This document shows positions 47,832 to 56,114 of a DNA stretch of 64,000 nt, piece by piece (within the stretch, counting starts at the first letter, position 1; each line of letters begins with the position of its first letter). Origin of the DNA: Bryobacterales bacterium (GTDB lineage Bacteria; Acidobacteriota; Terriglobia; Bryobacterales; Bryobacteraceae); contig CANFEY010000003.1 of the NCBI GenBank assembly GCA_947446025.1, positions 62,001 to 126,000 of the forward strand, written 5' to 3'. A program made the position numbers and the translations under genes. Under the pieces are notes generated by a model that saw only the letters and a program-made list of their open reading frames with translations, was not told the DNA's origin and made no database searches.

Positions 47832-48410
47832 CCTCGCCGCCACCCGGAAACCCAGCAGCACGGTCAGAATCGCCGCGTACAACAAGGGTTCCCGGATATC
47901 CGACTTCACCAGCCACCAAAAGTGCAGCACACCCGCAATCCCGGCTGCGTACACCAGCCGGTGCAGCTGCTGCCAGCGCTGGAATTTCAGCCGCTTGACC
48001 CAGCCGTTGGTGGACGTGACCGCCAGCGGCAGCATCGCCAGGAATCCCGTCATGCCCACCGTGATGTAGAGCCGCATGGCGACGTCTTCCCACATCCCGC
48101 TGATCTCAAACTGGCGGTCGAACCACACCCACGTCAGCAGGTGCAGGCAGGCGTAGAAAAAGGTGAACAACCCCAGCATGCGCCGGAACTTGGTGATCGC
48201 GGGACGATTCAGCAGCACCCGCAGCGGCGTTACCGCCAGCGTGATCATCAGCCCGCGCAGCGTCCAATCCCCGGTGTAGCGGGTGATGAACTCCAGCGGG
48301 TTCGCCGTCAGGTCGAGCTTGTAGGCCCACCATGCGAGCATTCCGAATGGGACCAGGCCGAGTAGAAACACTACCAGCTTGGTCCACTTGCTGGACAGGA
48401 GTTTGTTCAT
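47820..48410 (-). CDS. msrQ: Haem-binding membrane subunit of the periplasmic methionine sulfoxide reductase system
   Basis: 196 residues with about six TM helices and the ferric-reductase-like pattern: LRGLMITLAVTPLR, RRMLGLFTFFYACLHLLTW, QQLHRLVYAAGIAGVLHFWW. MsrQ (YedZ) carries haem and passes quinol electrons to MsrP. The msrP gene is directly upstream, separated by a REP-like hairpin. Confidence 0.9.
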   Translation of the reverse strand: MNKLLSSKWTKLVVFLLGLVPFGMLAWWAYKLDLTANPLEFITRYTGDWTLRGLMITLAVTPLRVLLNRPAITKFRRMLGLFTFFYACLHLLTWVWFDRQFEISGMWEDVAMRLYITVGMTGFLAMLPLAVTSTNGWVKRLKFQRWQQLHRLVYAAGIAGVLHFWWLVKSDIREPLLYAAILTVLLGFRVAARLRR

Positions 48411-48420
48411 GGATTCATCC

Positions 48421-48499
48421 GTCTGTCCGCAGGCTTACGCATGGCAGCTCAGTGTCCGCGTGCGAGCACTGAACCGCGACCGTAAGGGAGCGGACAGAC
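48421..48499. repeat. REP-like inverted pair, copy 3 (between msrP and msrQ)
   Basis: GTCTGTCCGC (48421-48430) and GCGGACAGAC (48490-48499) are exact reverse complements. The inner arms also align (CTTACG with CGTAAG, CTCAGTG with CACTGAAC), giving an ~79-nt imperfect hairpin. The right arm matches the units at 7185-7221 and 44742-44778. It fills almost all of the msrP-msrQ gap. Confidence 0.82.
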
Positions 48500-48503
48500 C
48501 CCA

Positions 48504-49472
48504 CTAGTAGTCTTTGCTGATCAGATCCATGCCTGAATATAGGCTGGCAACTTGGGCACCGTAGCCATTGAAAATCTGCGTATCCATGCGGGTGCCGCCC
48601 CCCAGGAAGCCGCCGCCCAGGCGCTGTTCCTCCGTCTGCGCCCAGCGCGGATGCGGACGTTTGGGATTCACATTGGAATAGAACCCATACTCGCGCGAAC
48701 TGTAGAGGCCCCACGTCGTCGGAGGTTGATTCGCCATAAAGCGGATGCGGGTGATCGACTTGATGCCCTTGTAGCCGTACTTCCACGGCACCACCAGGCG
48801 GATCGGAGCACCGTTCTGATTCGGCAGCGTCTCGCCATAAAGACCGACCGCCAGGATGGCCAGCGGATTCATCGCTTCATCGATGCGCAAGCCTTCCACG
48901 TACGGCAGCGCGATTCCCGCCGCGCGCGCGGAAAGCATCTCAGCCGGATTATAGTAGGTCTCAAACGCCACGTACTTTGCGTTGCCCGTCGGCTCCACCA
49001 TCTTCAGCACGCTGGCCAATGGAATGCCCACCCAAGGCACCACCACGCTCCAGCGTTCCACGCAGCGCATCCGGTAGATGCGCTCTTCCATGCCGAGCTT
49101 CATGATGTCGTTGAGGCTGACGGTCCTGGGAGCCTTCACTTCGCCTTCCAGGCGGACGTTCCAATTCGGATTGGGCTTCCACTTGGGCGCGTTCGCCGCC
49201 GGATCTTCCTTGCCGGTGCCGAATTCGTAGTAGTTATTGTAACCGGTGATGGTATCTTTCGGCGAGACGCCGTCATCCAGCAACTTGTGAAGCGGGCCGG
49301 TCTTTGAGGCTGTCAGCGGAGCGGCTTCGGCTGTAGACGGCAGCGCTAGGCCGCCCAAAGCAGCCGCGCCCGCGCCGAGGAAGCGCCTGCGGTTCAAATA
49401 CAGTTCCCTGGGCGTCACATCGGAGTAACGCATCCCAAAACTGAAATCTTTGTCAGAGGTCCGGATGAGCAT
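48504..49472 (-). CDS. msrP: Periplasmic methionine sulfoxide reductase, molybdopterin catalytic subunit
   Basis: 322 residues from ATG 49472 with GGGGAG 10 nt upstream. A twin-arginine signal is present (NRRRFLGAGAAALGGLAL). The sulfite-oxidase-fold core follows; C137 in RIYRMRCVERWS is the predicted Mo ligand, and GIPLASVLKMVEP and WKYGYKGIKSI are family blocks. It repairs oxidised methionine in exported proteins together with MsrQ. Confidence 0.92.
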   Translation of the reverse strand: MLIRTSDKDFSFGMRYSDVTPRELYLNRRRFLGAGAAALGGLALPSTAEAAPLTASKTGPLHKLLDDGVSPKDTITGYNNYYEFGTGKEDPAANAPKWKPNPNWNVRLEGEVKAPRTVSLNDIMKLGMEERIYRMRCVERWSVVVPWVGIPLASVLKMVEPTGNAKYVAFETYYNPAEMLSARAAGIALPYVEGLRIDEAMNPLAILAVGLYGETLPNQNGAPIRLVVPWKYGYKGIKSITRIRFMANQPPTTWGLYSSREYGFYSNVNPKRPHPRWAQTEEQRLGGGFLGGGTRMDTQIFNGYGAQVASLYSGMDLISKDY

Positions 49473-49691
49473 AGTCGAAATTCTCCCCTCTGATGGTAAC
49501 TCCATCTCTGTCAGTGTGTAGGTATGCCCAGGGAACTCGCGGATTATTCCCGTTTCCTTGACATTCCGCCCATATGAGCAGAGTATGGGAGATGCCCGGG
49601 CATTCTTGCCCTCTCGCGGACCCCCTGAGCTAAGTCAGGCGATCTGATCCTCTTCCCCCTTAGGCAATTGCGACCTTTGGAGGCAGCGGCG
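49473..49691. promoter_or_regulatory. Divergent intergenic region with perfect 12-bp palindrome
   Basis: The gap holds ATGCCCGGGCAT (49592-49603), a perfect palindrome, and a related half-match ATGCCCAGGG near 49524. A consensus -35 TTGACA (49558-49563) points toward the small-gene operon; its -10 is unclear (GAGTAT at 17 bp). A GGAGG ribosome site sits 8 nt before the ATG at 49692. Confidence 0.35.
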
Positions 49692-50003
49692 ATGACAGGC
49701 ACCGAGTCACAGATCGAATGGGCGCAGCGCATCAAACCGAAAGTGGGCGTTGAGTTCGATCGCGTGACGCGCGTCTTTGAAACCGTTGCGTCCAAGCAGC
49801 AGGACCCGGACCGCGCGGAGACTCGCCTCATCGTCGACCTGGTCCGTGAAATGCGCGCCGGCGTCATGGCCAACGAAGAGGCCGGCTACTTCATCCGCGT
49901 GTGGCAGGAAGTGAAAGACCAGGTCCGGCAGATGGTGTCACAAGATCCGCGCTACGTGGAGATCCGCGCCGGCCGCACGGCTCGGAAATCGAGGGCAGCC
50001 TAA
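49692..50003 (+). CDS. Conserved-looking 103-residue protein of unknown function
   Basis: ATG 49692 is chosen because GGAGG lies 8 nt upstream. The protein starts MTGTESQIEWAQRIKPKVG, is charged and mainly helical, and has no signal or membrane segment. I do not recognise a family. The next gene starts 1 nt after its stop, so it leads a three-gene unit of small proteins. Confidence 0.65.
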   Translation: MTGTESQIEWAQRIKPKVGVEFDRVTRVFETVASKQQDPDRAETRLIVDLVREMRAGVMANEEAGYFIRVWQEVKDQVRQMVSQDPRYVEIRAGRTARKSRAA

Positions 50004-50004
50004 C

Positions 50005-50328
50005 ATGCAGTTCATTTTGACTGGCTTTACCCAGGAATCCGGCTACCGCGTCTACGGCTTTGAAGGCACGCGGCAGGACAAGACCAAGACGGCCCATACG
50101 GTGAGGACGGACCTGGCCTTGATCGGGCGTTACGGCATCCGGGTGCAGGACCTGCCGCTGCTGTGCCGCGCCATGCTCGATGTGACGACGGAAGACGAAG
50201 CGCAGCGCGCGTGGACCTTCGGCGAAGTGGAGATGTCTCTGCACGAACAAGAAAGCGCGGCCGCGCGTTTGGCGGCGAAGAAGCGGTTTGTCCGCCGGCC
50301 CCCTCAGGCCGTCCATAGAGAACAATGA
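50005..50328 (+). CDS. 107-residue protein of unknown function
   Basis: Starts MQFILTGFTQESGYRVYGF, with a beta-rich first half and a DLALIGRYGIRVQDLPLLCR segment, then a charged helical tail. There are no known motifs. It is 1 nt from the previous gene and overlaps the next by ATGA, so it is co-translated with both. Confidence 0.65.
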   Translation: MQFILTGFTQESGYRVYGFEGTRQDKTKTAHTVRTDLALIGRYGIRVQDLPLLCRAMLDVTTEDEAQRAWTFGEVEMSLHEQESAAARLAAKKRFVRRPPQAVHREQ

Positions 50329-50489
50329 CCAACCAAGAGCCCGTAGTGAACGAAAAAACATGGGACAAGTGGGTGGCCAAGGGCCAGCGTGAGGACAAGA
50401 CCGCGCAACGCAAGCTGGCCTGGGTGGTGAGCATCCTGCTTCTCGTGGGTTTCCCTGCGGCGTGGATACTGACGGTAGCACCCCGCTAG
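50325..50489 (+). CDS. 54-residue single-pass membrane protein
   Basis: Starts MTNQEPVVNEKTWDKWVAKG, followed by a charged stretch and one C-terminal TM helix (LAWVVSILLLVGFPAAWIL). The ATG overlaps the previous TGA (ATGA), supporting a real gene. The function is unknown; a tail-anchored small protein that docks its two partners at the membrane is conceivable. Confidence 0.65.
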   Translation: MTNQEPVVNEKTWDKWVAKGQREDKTAQRKLAWVVSILLLVGFPAAWILTVAPR

Positions 50490-51158
50490 CTAATCTTCTT
50501 CGTACCAGGCCCGGAATGCAGGCCTGGCGTCCTTGAACAGGCGTACGAGCGCCATGCCCGCCAGGAAACCGCCGACGTGCGCAAACCAGGCCACGCCGCC
50601 GCCGGTGTAATCCACTTCGCCCAAGGACCATGCTCCGCTGAAGAACTGGATCACGAACCAATAGATCAGAAAGTACGGTGCCGGGATCGACATGCGCCAT
50701 ACGAAGATCAGCCAGAAGAGCGCGTCGATGTCCGTCTTCGGAAACTTGATGAGATACGCGCCCATGATTCCGGCGATGGCTCCACTGGCTCCGATGGTGG
50801 GCACGCGCGAATACGGATTCGAGACCACATGGATCAGCGACGCGGCCAGCCCGCACGCAAAATACAGCAGTAGAAAATTGCGGCTGCCCAGCCGGTCTTC
50901 CACGTTCCGCCCGAACACCCACAAGAACAGCATGTTGCTCAGAATGTGCAGCCAGCCGCCGTGCAGAAACATGGTGGTGAGTAGCGAATACAAGTTCTCA
51001 TTGATCGTATCCGGCACAATGCCCCACGTAGCGACGAACCGCGGCAGGAACGGCCCCAAGGAAAGTTGATAGAGGAACGCCAGCGCGTTGATGGCGATGA
51101 GCGCCAGAACAGCGGGTGTGCGGGAATGAATCGGCTCACTGGAGCGGAGCGGGATCAT
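50490..51158 (-). CDS. Rhomboid-family intramembrane serine protease
   Basis: 222 residues with six TM helices. The catalytic Ser is in GASGAIAGIMGAYL, the His in WFAHVGGFLAG, and the oxyanion region is FLHGGWLHILSNMLFLWVFG. All key residues are present. Its start overlaps the end of the broken PfkB gene (ATGA), and its stop abuts the small membrane protein gene. Confidence 0.9.
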   Translation of the reverse strand: MIPLRSSEPIHSRTPAVLALIAINALAFLYQLSLGPFLPRFVATWGIVPDTINENLYSLLTTMFLHGGWLHILSNMLFLWVFGRNVEDRLGSRNFLLLYFACGLAASLIHVVSNPYSRVPTIGASGAIAGIMGAYLIKFPKTDIDALFWLIFVWRMSIPAPYFLIYWFVIQFFSGAWSLGEVDYTGGGVAWFAHVGGFLAGMALVRLFKDARPAFRAWYEED

Positions 51159-51616
51159 ACGCGGCTGGCTTCAGACCAGACTCGCCTCTCCGCCGTGGCC
51201 ATCAACACCCGCGCCTGATCCGGTGTGGCGATGCCGCCGCGCGCACCCAGCTTGGTGCAGTTGAGCGCCGCCATCGCGCAGGAAAATTCCAAACCATCAC
51301 GTAGCGGCATGCCTTTGATCACAGAGTAACAGAACGCCCCGTGGAACACGTCGCCCGCGCCCGTCGTATCCGCGCACAGGACCTGGAAACCGGGACAGTA
51401 CACGCGCTCCTCTTTGGTAAGCACGACCACCCCGTCCCCGCCCAGCGTCATCGCCAAGACCTGCATCCCGTATTCGGCGTGGATCCTTCTGCCCGCCGGG
51501 GCTGATCACTTCCTGCGCGATGCCGACTTTGCCTCCGTACGAAGGAAAGTTGGCGCCAGCAGAAGCGTATCGGTGGCATTGAGGCCGACGCCGACAAGAT
51601 CGAACGAGGGCCCCAA
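51155..51616 (-). pseudogene. PfkB-family sugar kinase relic with large internal deletion
   Basis: The N-terminus (from TTG 51616: FDLVGVGLNATDTLLLAP) is followed after a one-base loss by FPSYGGKVGIAQEVISPGGQ. It then jumps directly, in another frame, to the C-terminal third: RIHAEYGMQVLAMTLGGDG, the catalytic TTGAGDVFHGAF and the end. Roughly 150 residues that should lie between SPGGQ and the C-terminal part are absent. The active-site GAGD survives, but the protein cannot be whole. Confidence 0.75.
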
Positions 51617-52393
51617 TCAGATGCCCTTCAGCATGCCGCCGTCCACTTGCAGCGTGGCCCCAGTAATGTAAGACGCCGAGCCGGAGAACAGGAACACCGC
51701 CGCCGCAGCGAACTCATCCGCGTTCCCGTAGCGGCCCATGGCGATCGTGGCGGAACTTTTCTTGCGCTGCTCCTCCACGTTAATACCCGCCTTTTTCGCG
51801 TTGATCTCGTCAAACTCCCGCACCCGGTCCGTATCGATGCGGCCAGGGATGAGATGGTTCACGCGAATGTTCTTCGAAGCCAACTCCTGCGCCAGCACTT
51901 TGGATAACGCCGGGACCGACGCCCGCATCACCGTCGAAAGCGCGAGGTTCGCAATCGGTTCCTTCACCGCAGTCGAGGTCGGCAGCACAATCGCCCCGCC
52001 GCCACGCTCGATCATGGAAGGCACAACCAGCCGAACCATTCGCACCGCGCTCAGCAGCAGCAACTCAAACGTCTTCTGCCACGCCGCGTCATCTTGGCCC
52101 ATCGCCGGTCCCGCAGGGGGGCCGCCGGAGTTGGTGTAGAGCAAGTCGATCCCGCCAAAACGCTCGATGGTGGCCTTGTGCCACGCGGTGATCGCGTCCG
52201 GGGAGCTGACATCGACGGCTATGGAGAACACGTCGGGCCCGATCGATGCCGCCGCTGCGCCCACCGCCGCCGCATCGCGCGACGACATCGACACGCGCAC
52301 GCCTTCCCTCGCCAACGCGCGAGCCACCGCGAACCCCAGCCCCCGGCTCGCGCCCGCCACCATCGCCACTTTGCCTTGCAGTCCTGTATCCAT
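51617..52393 (-). CDS. Short-chain dehydrogenase/reductase family protein with altered active site
   Basis: 258 residues. The cofactor motif is GASRGLGFAVARAL, and the C-terminus YITGATLQVDGGMLKG is typical of FabG-like SDRs. The NAG motif is NSGG, and at the catalytic YxxxK position the sequence reads LSTVMRASVPALSK: the Tyr is missing. This fits the FabG-like subgroup with a degenerate active site, so ordinary reductase activity is doubtful. Confidence 0.82.
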   Translation of the reverse strand: MDTGLQGKVAMVAGASRGLGFAVARALAREGVRVSMSSRDAAAVGAAAASIGPDVFSIAVDVSSPDAITAWHKATIERFGGIDLLYTNSGGPPAGPAMGQDDAAWQKTFELLLLSAVRMVRLVVPSMIERGGGAIVLPTSTAVKEPIANLALSTVMRASVPALSKVLAQELASKNIRVNHLIPGRIDTDRVREFDEINAKKAGINVEEQRKKSSATIAMGRYGNADEFAAAAVFLFSGSASYITGATLQVDGGMLKGI

Positions 52394-52437
52394 GAACTTC
52401 CTATTTTACCTGCCTCGGGATTCATTACCATGGATAC

Positions 52438-52989
52438 TTGCAGCCAACTCTCGCAAACCTCGCGCGGATCTTCTTCCGCATCGGCAACACCACCTTCGGC
52501 GGCGGCTACGTCACCATAGGCATGCTGGGACGTGAACTAGTGGAGCAGCGCCGCTGGCTGCCCTCCGAAAAATTCGACCTGGCCTTCGCCCTCTCACGCG
52601 TAACGCCAGGCACCAACCTGCTCGCCTTCTGCGCGGCCATCGGAGCGCAGCTCAAAGGCGTGGCCGGAGCAGTTGCCGCCGTTCTTGCCGTAACGGTGCC
52701 GTCCGCCATCGTGGCCGTGCTCTTCATCTACGGCTTCGAGGCGGGACAGCACAACGCGGTAGCGATGGCGGCCATCAGCGGCACCGTAGCCGCCGTCGCG
52801 GGCATGATGTGGTCCACCATCTGGACCATCCTGCGCCCCCACGTCGGCGGCCCCATCCGCAACCTGCAGGTGGTGCTGATCGCTGGCGGCGCGTTCCTGG
52901 CGTCATGGAAGTTCGGCATCACACCCGTGCCCATCATCGCAGCGGGCACGCTGATCGGCGTGTTTTGGAAGGACCCCGGCAAACGATGA
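52438..52989 (+). CDS. Chromate transporter, short-chain CHR family, first half
   Basis: 183 residues from TTG 52438 (the nearby ATG is out of frame). It is a single CHR domain: ARIFFRIGNTTFGGGYVTIG, then LPSEKFDLAFALSRVTPG and about four to five TM segments. CHR domains come as fused pairs (ChrA) or, as here, two adjacent genes. It exports chromate or a related anion. It overlaps the next gene by ATGA. Confidence 0.83.
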   Translation: MQPTLANLARIFFRIGNTTFGGGYVTIGMLGRELVEQRRWLPSEKFDLAFALSRVTPGTNLLAFCAAIGAQLKGVAGAVAAVLAVTVPSAIVAVLFIYGFEAGQHNAVAMAAISGTVAAVAGMMWSTIWTILRPHVGGPIRNLQVVLIAGGAFLASWKFGITPVPIIAAGTLIGVFWKDPGKR

Positions 52990-53501
52990 GCGTCTGGACC
53001 GTCTACATCCTGCTGCTCAAAGCCAGCCTGACCTCGTTCAGCGGTCTGGGGTCGCTGCCCATGGTCCGCCAAGATTTCGTAGTGACCGCCCACGCCCTCA
53101 CGGACCATCAACTCAATACCGCCGTCGCCGCCGGCCGCACCGGTCCCGGACCGTACGGGCTCTACCTGGTCTGCGTCGGCTTCCTGGCCGCCGGAATCCC
53201 CGGAGCCATCGCGGGCTTCCTCGCGCTGATCACGCCCGCGTTCCTGGTGATCCCGCTGATGTGGTGGATCGGCAAGCGCGCAGATCATCCGCGCGTACGC
53301 GGCGCAATTCGTGGATTGCTGCTGGCCGCCGCGGGCCTGCTGCTCTCCGCCGCCATGCCGCTGACGCAGGACGCGCTGACCGGGCCGTTTGCGCTGGCGG
53401 TGATCGTGGCCAGCTTCGGCTTGCTTACCTTTACGAAGATTGATTCCGCATGGTTGATGGCGGGCGCGGCCGCGGCAGGATTAGCTACGCTGCTCTTTTG
53501 A
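52986..53501 (+). CDS. Chromate transporter, short-chain CHR family, second half
   Basis: 171 residues, coupled to the first half (ATGA). The CHR pattern is LLLKASLTSFSGLGSLPMV, ALTDHQLNTAVAAGRTGPGP, GFLAAGIPGAIAGFLAL. About six TM segments are predicted. Together the two proteins would form a heterodimer with antiparallel halves. Its 3' end overlaps the convergent PEP-CTERM gene by 21 nt. Confidence 0.83.
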   Translation: MSVWTVYILLLKASLTSFSGLGSLPMVRQDFVVTAHALTDHQLNTAVAAGRTGPGPYGLYLVCVGFLAAGIPGAIAGFLALITPAFLVIPLMWWIGKRADHPRVRGAIRGLLLAAAGLLLSAAMPLTQDALTGPFALAVIVASFGLLTFTKIDSAWLMAGAAAAGLATLLF

Positions 53502-54767
53502 GACGCGGTGCTGCAGGTAACCCAGGCCCAAAAGTCCGAGCACGCCCATGCCGAGCCCCGAGGGTTCCGGGGTCAACGAGGTTAGCTGGTAGATTTCCCC
53601 AGTTCCCCAATCGGAGATGTAGAGCGCATTACTCGTCGCCAGCAGCCCTAGCGGGTTACCCATTGAGCCTCCCATCACGAAGTATTGGTACTGCCCCGTT
53701 GTTGGATCGTAGTAGATGACCGGATTTCGCGTATTGCCTGAGGCACCGCTGAATCCGACGAAGATCCCCCCGTTGAAGGGGGCAGGGAAATTGCTGGGGG
53801 CCAGCGCGATTTGGGCGGCCCCTTGGCTATACATCAACCCGTCTGGTCCGGTTTGTGGTATGAACGCGGCCTCGGGATGGGTGCAGTTGTCCACAGCGTG
53901 AACGCCTGTTCCATAGGCTGGGAAACAAGTTGGAAAGCCGAAGTTTACAGCCGACGAACCAGGGGTCAACTGCGCGGCCAAGATGCGGTTGAGTTCGTCC
54001 GCTTGTACGGGATCCTGACCCGGACCAAGCGCGTCCATGCCGTTATCACTGAACCACAAGTCTCCGTTACTGTCAAATTGCAACCCGAAAACGTTGCGGA
54101 TTCCGGAGGCGATCATGTGGAGATTAGACGCCGTGGGTGACGCTCCGCTCAGGTCCAGCGTCATCATGTACAGCGATGCGCCATTTAGTTGGGCGTTATT
54201 CAGCCCAAGTCCATTGACGGTAGCCGTTCCGCCGGCGGTAGCATCGCCCGGCGATCCAACGTTGAAAACCAGATCATAAGATCCTGGTGGTCCACCGGGT
54301 GTGGGCCGTATCGCGAGACCGGCACTGGAGTGTCACCACCCATCCGGATAGTCGAATTGCAGCGCGGCCGTATACGTGATCGCCGCCCCGGGGTCGCTCC
54401 CTGTTTTGAGAAGCGTGATCGTCTTGTCCCCAAACGTGCCTTCCAGAATATAGTCTCCCGCCGTGACAAGTTGCGTCAACGGGCCCTGTCCATTGGGGTT
54501 GGAGTACAGCGGAGAAGGATCAATAATCCCGATCCCGTCCGCGTTAGTATCGGTGATGCGAATCAGTTCGCCCCCTATGAAGCCAGGACTCTGCTGCACC
54601 AAGATCGACCCGTCGCTGAGCCTCACCATACCTTGCGGTAAGCTCAAGCCTGAGGCAAAAAAGGTGACGCTAAATTGCGACAGATCCACGAGTGGCCCGA
54701 ATACCGGTGCGGCCTGGGTGGGTTGCAATATCGCACAGCAGGCAAAGAACAGGCTGAGGCGGATCAT
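53481..54767 (-). pseudogene. ScyD/ScyE-like propeller protein with PEP-CTERM sorting signal, in-frame TGA
   Basis: From ATG 54767 (signal peptide SLFFACCAILQPTQA) the frame runs to YPDGW, meets TGA at 54333-54335, and continues in the same frame as HSSAGLAIRPTPGGPPGSYD through NVFGLQFDSNGDLWFSDNG to the C-terminal PEP-CTERM segment (EPSGLGMGVLGLLGLGYLQ). Without the stop it would be 428 residues. A Trp codon (TGG) changed to TGA is the simplest explanation. The ScyD/E-like propeller is exported and would be processed by an exosortase, which is not in this window. Confidence 0.75.
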
Positions 54768-54787
54768 CAACCCAGTATAGCGGCACA

Positions 54788-55399
54788 CTATTCCGGCAAC
54801 ATAGACACGACTTTCCAGATTTGGCGCGAAATAGTACTGGTATCGTGGTGCCCGTCGATGATGCGAATCCGGCTCGGGTCGTCTGCCGCCAATTGAAGGA
54901 AAGTTTCCCGGACCGTTCGATGGAATGTGACGGGCAACTGCTCCATCCGCGTTTGTATGGCTCTCGCGAGGCCGGTTTCGACGTCGACGTCGATGAGCAG
55001 CGTCAGGTGCGGAACCAATCCGCGGCAAGCGATGCGGTCCAGATCGTAGACCACTTCCGCGCCCAGCCCGCGCCCCGCGCCCTGATAGGCCAGGGAGGAA
55101 TCCGTGAAGCGGTCACACAGCACGGTCTTGCCCGCGGCCAGCGCCGGCAGGATCACTTCGTCCACATTCTGCGCGCGGCTTGCGAACATCAGCAGCAGCT
55201 CGGCAGTGGGTCGGAGCGCGGTGCTGGCCGGGTTGAGCAGGATCTCGCGAATCTGTCTACCGATCACGGTCCCGCCAGGTTCCCGCGTTTCGACCACATC
55301 ACACCCTTCAGCGCGCAGCCGCTCCGCAAGCAGCTTCAGCTGCGTCGTCTTCCCGCTGCCCTCGGGCCCTTCAAAGGTGATGAAGCGGCCTTTAGTCAT
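54788..55399 (-). CDS. tmk: Thymidylate kinase
   Basis: 203 residues: P-loop FEGPEGSGKTTQ, TREPGGTVIG, CDRFTDSSLAYQGAGRGL and FHRTVRETFL. It phosphorylates dTMP to dTDP. Its start overlaps the UDG gene by 8 nt, placing it last in the housekeeping operon. Confidence 0.94.
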   Translation of the reverse strand: MTKGRFITFEGPEGSGKTTQLKLLAERLRAEGCDVVETREPGGTVIGRQIREILLNPASTALRPTAELLLMFASRAQNVDEVILPALAAGKTVLCDRFTDSSLAYQGAGRGLGAEVVYDLDRIACRGLVPHLTLLIDVDVETGLARAIQTRMEQLPVTFHRTVRETFLQLAADDPSRIRIIDGHHDTSTISRQIWKVVSMLPE

Positions 55400-56114
55400 A
55401 GACGAAATGCAGCAGCTTCTTCAAGTCTTCCCAGGACTCCCGCTTAGCGTCCGCACTGTAGGGGCGCAGCAAATACGACGGGTGGTAGGTGACCATCAGT
55501 GGAATTCCATGCCACGTCTGCCAATTCCCGCGCAACTTGGTGACGCCTTCCTTGGTGCCCAGCAGTGCCTTCGCGGCAGTGCCGCCGAGCGCGCAGATCG
55601 CCTTGGGTTTGATCGCCATGAGCTGCCGGAACAGGAACTGCCCGCAGACTTCCATCTCATCCGGCTGCGGCGCGCGATTCTCCGGCGGCCGGCACTTCAC
55701 CACATTGCAAATGTAGACGTCGTTGCGCGTGATCGAGATGCCTTCCTTCAACGCCGTCCCGTCGATCATTTTCGTCAGCAACTGGCCCGCGCGCCCAATG
55801 AACGGAACACCCTGTTCATCTTCATCCGCACCCGGCCCTTCGCCCACGAACACCAGCGGCGATTGTTCGTTGCCCGACCCGAAGACAATCTTGTTGCGTT
55901 GTTCGCACAAGCGGCAGCGGCGGCAATCGTCGCCTATGTCCTGGAGGATCTGGATCAGCGTGTCTCCAACAGGAGCCAGCGATGGCAGCGGCTCAGCTTT
56001 CGGCTTGGGTTTGGGCATGGGTGGAGGTGGGGAAGTCGGGGTCCGGCGGTAGATTTCCGTGACGCCGAGGTCTTGATAGTAGCTGAGCTGGGCTCGAATC
56101 TCGTCGCGCGTCAT
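55392..56114 (-). CDS. Family 4-type Fe-S uracil-DNA glycosylase
   Basis: 240 residues. Fe-S cysteines lie in CRRCRLC (C64, C67), KCRPP and EVC; the uracil pocket motif is GEGPGADEDEQGVPFIGRAG, and the C-terminal motif is HPSYLLR. The first ~45 residues contain a Pro/Lys-rich linker (PPPPMPKPKPKAEP), as in many acidobacterial and thermophile members. It removes uracil from DNA. It overlaps coaBC by ATGA. Confidence 0.92.
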   Translation of the reverse strand: MTRDEIRAQLSYYQDLGVTEIYRRTPTSPPPPMPKPKPKAEPLPSLAPVGDTLIQILQDIGDDCRRCRLCEQRNKIVFGSGNEQSPLVFVGEGPGADEDEQGVPFIGRAGQLLTKMIDGTALKEGISITRNDVYICNVVKCRPPENRAPQPDEMEVCGQFLFRQLMAIKPKAICALGGTAAKALLGTKEGVTKLRGNWQTWHGIPLMVTYHPSYLLRPYSADAKRESWEDLKKLLHFVYD

